Source: Salvia splendens (taxonomy: Eukaryota; Streptophyta; Magnoliopsida; Lamiales; Lamiaceae). Taken from it: a stretch of 64,000 nt of DNA. The first letter of the stretch is position 1, and each line of letters starts with the position of its first letter. The stretch is taken from positions 17,268,589 to 17,332,588 of the forward strand of contig NC_056052.1 of the NCBI RefSeq assembly GCF_004379255.2, written 5' to 3'. The notes beneath the pieces are model-generated. The model saw nothing but the letters and a program-made list of their open reading frames with translations. It was not told the DNA's origin and searched no databases. Made by a program: the position numbers and the translations under genes. Positions 1 to 10,061 of this stretch are shown piece by piece.

Positions 1-1863
1 AAAAATCGAGCATGCTATGTGTGATTTAGGTGCATCCATAAATGTGTTACCACTGTCTATATACAAGAAGTTAGTAGGGGTAGGCATGGTAGACACCAAA
101 GTTGTGATCCAATTGGCAGACAGGTCATGCATTTGTCCTGAAGGAGTGCTTGAGAACGTGATAGTAAAGGTACATGACTTCTTGTACCCAGCAGATTTCT
201 ATGTAATTAGAATGAGTGATAATGAATCTGCAGAGTCTGGTGGAGTACTTTTAGGGAGACCTTTCCTGCGTACCGTTAAGACTATCATTGATGTTTTTGA
301 TGGTACCATCTGCCTTGATTATAATGGGGAGAAATATACATTCAGCATAGATGAGGCAATAAAAAAACCTCTTGACGTTAAAAATTTACATGCTATAGAT
401 GTTATTAACCCCTTAGTCCAAGAATATCTTGAGACAGAGTTAATGCAGGAACAGATAGAGAATTCCGAAATAAGTCATGACATTGATAGAGAAGTAGCTA
501 GTTGGTGTCAAGCAATGAACACGAGTGAGTTATCAGATGATGAGCTAGCTGAAGCGATTCTGGAATTCTGTACGAACCCGGAGCTAGCCAGATCAAGGAA
601 GGCACCTTATGTGGCGAGCGTGGACAGTTCTACTGAGTCTAAGAAGGGAATAACAACTGAGTCGACAGAGAAAAATCCCTTGCCCTAGGAAAAAGATGTT
701 CCCAAGAAAGAGTTGAAAACGCTTCCACCTGGGCTCAAGTATGCGTATCTGGAGGAGAATGAAAATTTCCGGGTGATTATTAACAGCAGCTTGACCGAGG
801 GACAAGAAGAGGAATTGCTGAATGTAATCAGGAGAAACAAGAAGGCTATTGGGTGGAAACTCTCTGACTTGGTTGGGATCAGTCCAGATCTGTGCATGCA
901 TCACATTCGCCTAGAAGAAGGAGCAAAAGCCTGTAGGGACCCACAACGCAAGTTGAATCCAAACATGAGGGAAAAAGTGCTGAAGGAAGTATTGAAGTTG
1001 CTATCCCTAGGAATCATATATTCCATACCAGACAGTGAATGGGTTAATCCAGTACATATGGTACCAAAGAAGTCAGGAATACAGGTGGTTAAGAACGATA
1101 AAAATGAGTTGGTCCCTACTCGACTTGTTACTGGGTGGAGGATGTGTATTGACTACCGGACGCTGAACGAGGCTACCAAGAAGGATCACTTCCCATTACC
1201 TTTCATTGACCAGATGTTGGAAAGGTTGGCGAGCAAGCAATATTTTTGTTTCTTGGATGGATATAGTGGGTATTTTCAAATCTATGTGGATCCCGAGGAT
1301 CAGGAGAAGACAACTTTCACGTGTCCCTTTGGAACGTATGCTTACAGAAGGATGCCGTTTGGCCTGTGCAATGCGCCAGGTACTTTTCAGCGGTGTATGA
1401 TGAGTATCTTCTCGGATCTCCTGGAAGATTGCATCGAGATTTTTATGGACGACTTCACTGTATAGGGGAATTCATTTGACTCGTGTTTGGCAAGTTTGGA
1501 TATAGTGCTGAGGAGGTGCCAGGAGAACCATTTGGTTTTGAATTTCGAGAAATGCCACTTTATGGTCCCTAAGGGAATTGTCCTAGGGCATGTGGTGTCA
1601 GAAAGAGGCATACAAGTAGATCAAGCAAAAATTGATGTTATCTCAAAACTGCCTTACCCGACGAATCAGAAGAGGTGAGAGGATTCCTAAGGCACGCACG
1701 ATTCTATAGGAGGTTTATAAAGGACTTCGCAAGGATCGCTCAACCACTCACTCACTTATTGCATAACGATGTGGAGTTTGTTTTCGATGAGGAGTGCAAA
1801 AAAGCTTTTCAGTTGTTGAAGGATAGGTTAGTTTCTACTCCCATTATTAGAGCGTCCGACTAG
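1..1863 (+). pseudogene. Element A pol, protease and reverse transcriptase part (broken)
   Basis: The frame starts just before the aspartic protease active site DLGAS (near 26-40). It continues with the domain that ends in [11 protein letters not shown], then a linker rich in Glu and Ser. RT follows from about 713, with [14 protein letters not shown], the [13 protein letters not shown] block, [18 protein letters not shown] and the catalytic FMDDF near 1445. Compared with elements B and D, the lesions are TAG at 686-688, TAG at 1463-1465 directly after FMDDFTV, a one-base frameshift near 1675, and TAG at 1861-1863 where B and D have Trp. RNase H begins beyond the last stop. The product would have been part of a gag-pol polyprotein acting in a cytoplasmic virus-like particle. 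Confidence 0.93.
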
Positions 1864-1881
1864 AATCTACCTTTTGAAATC

Positions 1882-3696
1882 ATGTGTGACGCAAGCGACT
1901 ATGCCGTGGGAGCGGTGCTAGGTCAAAGAGTTGATGGGAAAAGCTACGTGATTTTTTATGCATCCAAGACGCTAAATCAAGCCCAGAAGAACTATGACAC
2001 CACCGAAAAAGAAATGCTGGCGGTGGTATATTCATTTGAGAAATTTCGCCCGTACTTGTTGGGGTCGAAGGTGATCGTTTTCACCGACCACGCGGCAACT
2101 AAGTACCTGCTGGCGAAGAAGGAGTCTAAACCCAGATTAATCCGTTGGGTGTTACTTTTACAAGAATTTGATTGGGAGGTTAAGGATAAGAAAAGAACTG
2201 AGAACAAGGTGGCTGACCACCTTAGTCATATTTTTCAAGGGGAGACCGAGGAAGCAATACCAGATGCATTCCCCGAGGAACATTTGTATTATTTAGGGGA
2301 ATTTCCTAGACCTATCAATTGGGAAAAAATCATGGCGTTAACAGGTCCAGGAGATTCTGAGAAAGGTAAATGTCATCTAAACAATGAGCCATGGTTCGCA
2401 GACCTGGCAAATTACTTGGTCACTGGCGAGGTGCCTAGTTCGCAGGAAATCTCCCGGGCCCAGAGAATGAAGCTCAAAAGCGAAGCCAAGTATTATTTCT
2501 GGGACGATCCGTATTTGTGGAGAATGAGAGCTGACCAAGTAATCCGGAGGTGTATCCCGGAGTGGGAACAGAGGGATGTACTAAATCATTGCCATGCCCT
2601 AGCTTGTGGAGGTCACTTTGGACCTAGGAAGACCGCAAGGAAGGTGTTAGATAGCGGTTTTTACTGGCCTACATTGCATAAAGATGCTTTCGAGTTTTGT
2701 CAGAACTGTGAGAGGTGTCAACAGACCGGGGGAATCTCCATGAGGGACAAAATGCCACAAGTTCCAGTGATTGTGTGTGAAATCTTCGATGTCTGGGGAA
2801 TGGACTTCATGGGTCCATTTCCGTCTTCATATGGGAACGCATACATACTTGTGGCAGTTGATTATGTTTCAAAGTGGATAGAGGCCAAGGCGACCACATC
2901 TTGTGAAGCCAAAGAGGTAGCGAAATTCCTTAGGGCTAACATTTTTAACAGGTACGGAGTGCCCAGAGCTATAATATCTGACAATGGGACGCATTTCTGT
3001 AACCGGACTACTGAAGCTCTAATGAGAAACTACGAAGTTCACCATCGCCTTTCCACACGATACCACCCTCAATCAAATGGGCAAGCAGAGATCTCCAACA
3101 AGGAGATAAAGGCGATACTGGAGAAGACGGTTAATCCGTCTAGGAAGGACTGGAGTAAGAGGCTTGGAGATGCACTATGGGCTTACAGGACAGAGTACAA
3201 GACGCCTATTGGGATGTCACCTTATAGGCTTGTGTTCGGAAAAATGTGTCACTTGCCCGTGGGATTAGAACACCAAGCATATTGGGCGGTCAAGGAGATT
3301 AACATGAGACCTGAGTCCTGTGAGGAAGAGAGAAAATTGCAGCTGCAGAAGTTGGAGGAGTTAAGGCTGGAGTCATATGAATCGGCAATGTGGTACAAAG
3401 AGAAAACAAGACTCTGGCTTGACAAGAACCTACGGGTCAAAGAATTGAGAGTAGGTCAAAAAGTTCTCCTATTCCAATCCCGACTAAAGTTGATGCCTGG
3501 TAAGCTGAAGTCCAAATGGACTGGACCATACACTATTGTGAGTCTTCGTGCAAATGGAGCAGTAGAGATCCAGGGAAGTACTTCAAACTCGACTCTTTTT
3601 CTTGTCAACGGTCATCGTGTGAAGGTATTTAGGGATAACTCGGAGATGTGTGTAGTGGACGAAATGCCACTACGCGCACTCCCTGATATCGTCTAA
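1882..3696 (+). pseudogene. Element A pol, RNase H and integrase part (604 codons open)
   Basis: This uninterrupted stretch opens with RNase H ([35 protein letters not shown]; then [10 protein letters not shown], residues about 1-110). Integrase follows: a zinc-binding HHCC module ending in [12 protein letters not shown] (about residues 230-290), then the DDE core with D in [10 protein letters not shown] in IISDNGTHF and E in [10 protein letters not shown]. The C-terminal GPY-type module is [13 protein letters not shown]. All catalytic acidic residues are visible. It is listed as a pseudogene because it is cut off from protease and RT by upstream stops; the annotated Met is simply the first Met of the open stretch. 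It ends at TAA 3694-3696. Confidence 0.93.
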
Positions 3697-4238
3697 TCGG
3701 TCTGGGAAGTGAGTGTTTTTAGAGATTTCCTAGGTCCAGTATCCAAGAAGTTTTACCATGACCTGACCTAGGGAATCTTGAGAACACTTGAACACAATTT
3801 GTAAATATTTAATTGTTTTCTTTAATTCAAGGAAAAAATCCAAACAAATTAAAAAAAAAACAATCTTCCAAAAATATTTTCGGAAAACCAGACTCCTTAG
3901 GCATGATTTTGATACTGTCATACCCAAGACCCGGGGAGTCTGGCGTTTCATTTTTTTTAGTTTGATGTTTTTTTTAAGTGTGACTTTGCAGGAATTATCT
4001 ACTAAGGCAGAGAATTGAGGAGTAAATATTGGGAGGCGTACGGTCGCTAGCGTCATGCCTGCAAAACCGTCCTCTTCCATACCTATCAGCTAATAACCGT
4101 GTGATGCTTTTTTATTTTTCATTACTCACTCTCTCTCTGCATTCGAAATTCCCCAAATTTCTCTCTAGGTTTTCTTTCTCTAACCCTAATCAAAGAAAAT
4201 TCCGTCCGAGTTTCTGTGAAAATTTTGCAGAATTCTTC
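3697..4238 (+). other. Element A spacer between pol and the env-like gene
   Basis: No coding function is visible. The spacer contains A-rich and T-rich runs, the element-A word CCTAGGTCCAG near 3729 and the related GACCTAGGG near 3764. A short GC-richer patch near 4035-4065 is followed by a CT-rich leader (CTCTCTCTCTGC, 4127-4140) before the env-like start codon. Elements B and E have a comparable GC patch plus CT-rich leader here, so this may be a promoter and 5' UTR for the downstream gene. That is inference. Confidence 0.5.
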
Positions 4239-6788
4239 ATGGACAACAAACAGAGTACCGAAAGCACTTCAAGATCCGCCGATTCTAACGCGGCGGCGTT
4301 CATGGCTGACTTACTACAAAAACTTGGGGGGCTGGAAAAAGCGATGGAGGCGTTTGCCATGTTCGCATCTGCGATAGGGGGAACCGTACCGGCTGTTTCA
4401 ACATCTGTCGTACCACCACCACCGGAAACTTCAGGGGTTTCAACACCCCAACCAGAGTCCGTTGCAGAACCCACCACTGCCGTCCCGGAGACAACCGTCG
4501 CAGAAAAACACGAAGAAGAAACAGATCTGGCGGCAGGGCTTGAACTATTGACTGAAAGTGAACCCAGGTTAGATTCTGTCGTTGAGGGGGAACCCCCTAT
4601 TTTAAATGATGAAGTAGTTGGAATCTCTGAGGGGGTGAACCCTGTGCTAGCCACTGTGGATTTTGTTGAGAGAGAAACCCTACCTGAATCTGTGGGTGTG
4701 GATCTTTCTGCTGTTGCTGATAGTCGTACTGAGGGGGAAACCCCTGTTTTGGAGAAGTTTGGAGAGGGGGAAACCCCTGGTGTTTGTGAGACTGTTTTGA
4801 AGGGCAATGAAGCCCAAGAAAGTGTTAGTGAGGGGGTGACCCCTGTAAAAGCAGTGGGTGCTAAAACCCACGACGAGGAAGGTTCGGTTGGGGTAGAAAC
4901 CCCTATTTACATCGCGGGGGAAACCCCATTGTTGATTGAGGAGGGAGAAGCCCTCGTTTCTGGAGATGTACAGGAACCCGTCAGCGACGGGATGAATTTG
5001 ATGGTGGATTTGACTGATGTCCCCGACGGGACCGATTCACCAGTTGACGCAGGGACGCAAGGAGACAAGCTCGTCAAAGTTTACGTGATGACATCGAGGA
5101 ACACGTCCCGCAGACAGAAGAAGGGTCGCTGGGTCTAGAGACCGCAACCCCTGAGCAGGTAATCTCTCCTAGACCTAGCGATGGGGAGAGCGACAAGGAG
5201 GAGCGTCGCCACGCGGTCGAGAGGAAGAGGAAAGGAAAACAGATTGCTCTTTCCTCGACCAAGAAAGCAAAAGGGAAGTCCGTTGAACCCTCTCTCCCTC
5301 CGCCTGCTAAGGTACCGTACGCTGCTGAGTCCAGAAGCCCTCATGGGTCCAGCGACTCTGAAAAGGAACAACAAGAAGAGCTCAACTTCGAGCCGACGGA
5401 AATCTGGATCACCAAGGAGCTGCTGGACAAGATGAGAAAGTTCACAGACTCAAAACGCACAGCAACATATAAGGAAAAGAGTACCGTGGGGAAGTATGCT
5501 AAATCCGGGAAAATGTACGATTCGGCCGATCTTAAGGAGATCTCGAGCAACGATGAATTCTGAGCGTACATCGACGCAATCGGTTTTGACTGGTTGCTTA
5601 AGCACAGCACCTCCGAAGTTCCAATAGATTTGGCACGGGAATTCTTTTCGACCTTCCGTTTTAAGTCCACCACTGACTTGGATGCCGAGTCCGCCGAAGT
5701 TCACGCCAGGTTTCAAGACACATAGTGCATGGGAGTTTGTGACTCATCCAAGGGTGGGTCAGTTCAAGACCAGCTTTTCGAAAGCCCACCATATCGAGAA
5801 CAGGATCCTGAGGTTTGCCCAGACATTCATTAGCTACAATCTAATGGGCACCGCCAACAACGCCTTGACAACCCCCGACTTGTACTTTACTTGGTGTATG
5901 GCCACGGGAGTGCGTGTCCACTTGGGCTACTGGTTAGCCCAAGCTTGCCACCAAGTAACTGCCAACCCTTCCAGGCACCTATACACATGCCATCTTCTGG
6001 GGGCTTATTTGCAGCGCAATGTGATCATGAGAATCCACAAGTCTTACCGGGAAGTGAAGATGTTTCTACCCTCGGAGGTCTTCAACATGGATTACTTCTT
6101 CAACTAGGGGCTGTTAATCACGCAAGGGAAGGAGGTCTGTTTTTACGAAGTTGGCAAGTCAGATGTGCAGGTGAAACAAGAAGCAGCGAGTGTGGAAGCA
6201 GGTAGCGGGATTGAAGTGGAAGAAATGAGAATGGAGGTTAGATGGATGAGATCCAAAATTATAATGGTGAGAGAAGAGATCGTGGCCCTACGGGGTAAAG
6301 GAAAGGACAATGTTGAGATTGAGAGAGTACGGAAAGAGGTTGCCGAAATGAGAACGAAGGTAGACGAGATGAAAAGAGAGATCGGGATGAGCAGAGAGGA
6401 GGTCTTGGTCTTAAAGGGGCGCATCACTGATCTGGTGGCAGTGTCGTCGAGGCACGCTGATAGGATGGGAGAGGCCGTCTTTTTAATGATGACAATGATG
6501 AAGTGGTTGCGCGAGCAATTCTCGGACGCGCCAAAGTCACTTCCTGCATCAAGTGGCGGATCCAAGGCTCTAGGTCCAGGAAATCTATCTATCCAGAAGC
6601 CGCCACAAGCCACCAAGCCTCTAACCACCCCGTCTTCCACTAGAACCGTGACCTTGAAGAAGACCGTACCCAGACAGACAGAAGAGATGACAGAGAAGCC
6701 GGAGTCGCCGGCAAGAAAGAAAGCTAAAGTAACCCAACAGGCCGTGCCGCCCAAGTCCGGCTCCCGAGGGGGCCAGACCCCGAATTGA
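4239..6788 (+). pseudogene. Element A env-like (post-integrase) ORF, broken
   Basis: The start is taken at the ATG at 4239 (MDNKQSTEST), at the same place relative to pol as the start in B. The first part is Pro/Glu/Thr-rich with about seven degenerate EGETPV-like repeats (4584-4927). The conserved domain starts near 5560 (AYIDAIGFDWLL, FFSTFRFKSTTDLD) and continues in another frame from about 5700 (YFTWCMATGVRVHLGYWLAQ, LYTCHLLGAYLQRN). A Lys/Glu-rich coiled coil follows at 6165-6480. Lesions: a frameshift before TAG 5136-5138, TGA 5561-5563, a deletion of roughly 110-120 bp near 5697 relative to B, and TAG 6105-6107. I see no clear signal peptide or membrane segment, so 'env' is only a positional name. 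Databases commonly label this family 'putative plant transposon protein'. Confidence 0.85.
4584..4927 (+). repeat. Degenerate GAGGGGGAAACCCC repeats inside the env-like gene
   Basis: Seven copies of a 14-16 bp unit occur at 4584, 4629, 4731, 4764, 4830, 4886 and 4914. Each is a small inverted repeat (GGGG, short A-rich loop, CCCC) and each encodes E-G-(E/V)-(T/P/N)-P or a close variant. Spacing is irregular, about 30-100 bp. B, C, D, E and G lack the array, so it is specific to element A. Confidence 0.8.
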
Positions 6789-7073
6789 TTTCCTCCAACC
6801 CTAGTAACTTTTACTTTTCATCTTTTATTGCTTTCTGTTTATGATTATCTGTGCCAGCATGCTTCGTTCTGTATCTATGTGTTGCACCTTCCCACACATA
6901 GCCCAATCTTTGATCTAAGTGTGAGAAGGGGTTGTGCTGTTTTTGCATGTTTGGTTTTGGTTGTTGAGCTTTCTCCCACTTAGCCCGGTGTACGGTCTAA
7001 GTGTGGGAAGTTTGTTTTGTCTTTAGAATGTTGTTTGTTTGTTTTGTGGTCTGTTTTGTGTTGTTTATGCTTC

Positions 7074-7142
7074 CCTATTCCCCCCATTCACTAGGATAGC
7101 TTGGGGACAAGCTTGAGTGAAGTGGGAGGGGGAGGGAATAGG
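7074..7142 (+). other. Hairpin with internal purine tract, element A
   Basis: The left arm CCTATTCCCCCCATTCACT pairs imperfectly with a right arm AGTGAAGTGGGAGGGGGAGG followed by GAATAGG. The loop contains GGGGACAAGCTTG, which resembles the GAGGACAAGCATG just upstream of the 3' LTR. The right arm is a longer purine tract than the one bordering the LTR. Confidence 0.7.
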
Positions 7143-7500
7143 TGTAGTATTTGTTTTGTTTTATTTTTCTTTTTCTGTGAATGAGAGTCTTAGAGTCTTC
7201 AGTTTTTTTTTATTTCTGTGTGTTGCGTGTTGCATGAGCTAGTGGATACAATAAGGCAAAAATTCCCTTAGTAAGAGCAATTGAAGAAAGGATGCACGTT
7301 AACTTTGATGCCTTTTTCCTTAATAAACTAAAAGCGGTCTGAATGAAGTAAGGACGATGGAAAATGCCTTAGATAACCTAGCTGTGCAGTCCTACTATAA
7401 AAGTGAGTTATAAGCCTAAACGCTTTGAGCTAACATGTGAAAAATGGGCAACCACTTGATGCTTAGGGAGTAGAGTATAAAGGAGAAAAAAATGGGTTAT

Positions 7501-7580
7501 GGAGGTATAAGCTGGACGAAGTCCAGGGGAGAAATAAAATAAAATTCGGAGGTATAAGCTGGACGAAGTCCAAGGAGAAA
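7501..7580 (+). repeat. Two copies of a GAA-triloop hairpin unit, element A
   Basis: Copies at 7501-7533 and 7548-7580 share GGAGGTATAAGC followed by the perfect hairpin TGGAC-GAA-GTCCA. Elements B and D carry a related pair with a different but equally complementary stem (GTGGC-GAA-GCCAC). Confidence 0.8.
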
Positions 7581-8129
7581 TTGGGAAAAAGAAAAGAAAA
7601 AGACGGTTAACTACCTAAGGGTAGGAAGTAAAAAATTACCTGACCCAGGAATAAAAAAAAGAGGATAGGGAAAAATGAGATGATAGAAAGGAGAAACTCT
7701 CATAACCCAATGCATCAGTGGTGTAACTTTAACTTTGGAGCGTTGTGATCCTAACATCCCTGGTAAGGAATGAGTGATCGAGCGAACCTAACCTCTTGGA
7801 AATCCATAGGTTTCTTGACAAACTGACGGACCGTTTAGGTCGACGAAAGAAGAAGGAAGATTTGAAGACTGTAGACGATCAAAGAGAACTTAAGCTTGTG
7901 GGGACAGTCGCCTAAAAGTTGAAACTAGTGCATGCTTATTTGTTGTGTTTTGTGTTCTTTGTGTGTTCTTTTCTTTTCTGAATCTGTAGTTGTCTAGGTT
8001 TAGGAGTCTGTTTTGGTGTTAGTATCTTGTTTGTAGAGTCGTTCTTGGGAACCGTGCATAGAAATTTGCCTTATTTCTTTTTCTTGTCTTTCATATTTGA
8101 GGACAAGCATGGTTTAAGTGTGAGCAGTT

Positions 8130-9693
8130 TGATAAGGCTAATTTAATGCATAGGTCTAGGGTTTTAATTCGTAAAATTTCTGGGTCTAATGCACGTTTTA
8201 AGCCAGGTGTGTGAAGATTTTCGCCAGGTCCAGGAAAGGAGGAGGACAGTTGCGTGGACCTAGGAAATAGGCGAATGAGTGGACATTATGCGAAAAATTG
8301 CTTGACGGTGGAAGCCTCGGAGTTGAAGGGTAGAATAGAGATTTCTACGAAGACTCTAGAAGGCTATGTCCGCGTCTATAAAAGGCAGAAACATGCACGC
8401 TGGAGGTACCTTCTCGGCTGGAGGCCTCGCTAACAGCATGTAGCTTAGTTCACTTTTCACACACTTGGGTTCTTTTCGTGGGGAGATTCAGGGGGGTCAT
8501 GCACTGGGGTTTACTTTGAGCTTTCATATATTTTCGATTGGGTTGTAACACCGTCCTTTGGTGGGGGCGAAGAAACAATTTAATTTCCACTTTCATACTT
8601 TGCTGATTTTGCCGAGCTTTGCTGTTCGAAGCTCGGACCTCTGTTTGCTTTTGCCGAATATTCTCTTATTTTAATGCTAGTTTGATTTTCTGTTACGTCT
8701 GTTATGTTGATTTTCGGAATTTTGGAGTTGGATTGTTCGAGTTGGGTGCGTTTCGCAGTTGTTTTCTGAATTTATGCAGGTTTGTAGTTGGATCTGGGTG
8801 ATTGGAGTCTGTTTGTGGATGAATCAGAGGGTTGAGTTCGCTGGTGTTGTGGATTTGTCTGTGATTGTTTGAATTCGGAGTTGATCAGAGCAGATCTGTG
8901 AAAACCGGAGTTATGGAGTCGATTGTGTCTGTTGTTGGGTTCGGATCGCTTGGATCCGGAGTGGATTAAGCACCCGACGTGAATCTGAGCAAGATTTATT
9001 TAATTTTATGCCTAGTTTACGTAGATCTGATGTATTTCCGGTTTATAGCAAGTTTCCGGCATCCAAATCTTTATATTATGTTCGAATCTAGATATATGCT
9101 CTGTTTTCTCCATTTGCGTGCTTGAATCGGTTAGGAAATTGCATGTCGTTGTTAGTTGGAGCATGAGTTTGTTATTTGCAGCTTTAGCCGTACTTGCTAT
9201 ATTTGGAGTCATGGTCCCCACTATTTTATTTTCCCGGTCTAGTCTTAGTTAGTTAGTCGTTTACTTAATCTAGGAAGTAAAATGTGTCTCTCAGTATTGA
9301 AGTCTGATTCTATTACATTTTCTGTGTCTTAGGTCTAGCATTTACATTTCGTGCCTTGATCTAGAGGTAGTTAAAATTCTCAACCCTTTTGCGTGGCAGC
9401 AGCCGCTTGTTTCCAGAGTCTCTAAGCACTACTTCACGAATCCATCTTCGTGGGATCGACCCCGCTTCCCAATGCTAATTCATAGTATTCGGGTTGAGGG
9501 ATTTATTTTTGAAGGGGAGTCGAGTGTGTCCAACGACAAAAACACTCTGTGTTCTCTTGAGTTCCTGGACCTGGTGATCCAGTGGATTTAAGGAGCGTGG
9601 TGTCTTGACCGAGCACTTGCATTAGTTTTCTCTGTGCAAACTTGCTTACTCCGTGTGAAACCACACTACTACCAGATTCCCTCCTGTTTGTCA
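8130..9693 (+). repeat. 3' LTR of element A (1564 bp)
   Basis: It starts TGATAAGGCTAATT directly after AAGTGTGAGCAGTT and ends TTTGTCA, a TG...CA structure. A TATA box lies at 8377-8383 (TATAAAA). Near the right end is a stretch shared by all LTRs here (GCGTGGCAGCAGCC, later GTGGGATCGACCC). The length matches solo LTR H (1563 bp), and both carry a (T)TCCTKGACCTG word in the last 150 bp, so A and H are one subfamily. The right boundary is uncertain by 2 bp because CA is shared with the flank. Confidence 0.88.
8377..8383 (+). promoter_or_regulatory. Putative TATA box of element A LTR
   Basis: TATAAAA sits about 250 bp into the LTR, downstream of a GC-richer stretch and at the same relative position as TATA motifs in LTRs H, E, B, C and D. 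It presumably sets the start of the genomic transcript. Confidence 0.6.
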
Positions 9694-9721
9694 GAAGCGA
9701 ACTCATAAAGGTCTTTATTTA
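9694..9721. repeat. 28-bp copy of element G 3' UTR stranded between the A LTR and the G LTR stub
   Basis: The 28 bp after the A LTR are identical to 10230-10257 inside the G 3' UTR. Here they join the truncated G LTR directly. Since the LTR should not touch this UTR segment, this is a rearrangement scar or the edge of a second G copy. Confidence 0.8.
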
Positions 9722-9805
9722 CACACACTAGCTCAAAATTAGATGTTAGTTACAGAACTTGATGCAGTTTTACTATAGAACACATGCGTGAAACGAGCCT
9801 CATCA
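9722..9805 (-). repeat. Truncated 3' LTR of element G (first 84 bp)
   Basis: On the minus strand it starts TGATGAGGCTCGTTTCACG at 9805, the same start as the E LTR (22008), and stays homologous to GTGTGTG at 9722, where similarity stops. About 1.4 kb of LTR is missing, including the TATA box. Confidence 0.88.
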
Positions 9806-10061
9806 AACTACTCACACTTAACCCATACTTTTCCTTAAGTATAAAAGAAAAGAAAAAGACAAGAGGCAAGTTTCAAGGCATGGTTCTTATTCAGAAACAG
9901 TAAACAAACATACATATGTAAAAGACCTAGAAAAGAAAAAGCACGTAAGTAAACTAAACACATTGACAAGTAAAAAGAAAAGACCGAAAGGATAGAACTG
10001 GTTTATATTGTTTGGCAATGGTCCCTACAAGCTTAAGGTCAATCCAATCGTCTACAGTCTT

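Larger units (their letters stand above)
6789..8129 (+). other. Element A 3' untranslated region
   Basis: No ORF is credible here. The region holds two stem-loops with CACTTAG/CTAAGTG-type arms (6887-6929 and 6969-7010), a larger purine-tract hairpin (7074-7142), two copies of a 33-bp unit containing the hairpin TGGACgaaGTCCA (7501-7533 and 7548-7580), and a GGGTAGG...CCTGACCC hairpin (7619-7649). It ends in GAGGACAAGC...AAGTGTGAGCAGTT, abutting the LTR and presumably serving as the plus-strand primer (polypurine tract). The same architecture recurs in the other elements. Confidence 0.8.
1..9693 (+). mobile_element. Element A: Athila-type Ty3/gypsy retrotransposon, 5' truncated by the window
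   Basis: The window opens inside the protease domain. It continues through RT, RNase H, integrase, an env-like gene, a 1.3-kb 3' UTR and a 1564-bp 3' LTR, all on the plus strand. Domain order and the extra ORF after integrase fit the Athila lineage. The pol reading frame carries three TAG stops and a frameshift, and the env-like gene is also broken, so this is an old copy. The 5' LTR, PBS and gag lie left of the window. The right flank directly after the LTR starts GAAGC, which would be the 5-bp target duplication if an identical GAAGC lies left of the missing 5' LTR. Confidence 0.92.

Noticed and set aside
4190..4807. 205-codon minus-strand ORF opposite the env-like gene of A
   Set aside because: It is Ser/Thr/Pro-rich low complexity, the mirror of the acidic repeats on the plus strand, with no recognisable domain. 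The same kind of shadow occurs opposite B, C and D.
9540..9693. Ending the A LTR at CCAACGACA near 9537
   Set aside because: Solo LTR H continues past the same words to GCCCTCCA with a matching duplication, and its length (1563) predicts the A LTR end near 9693.
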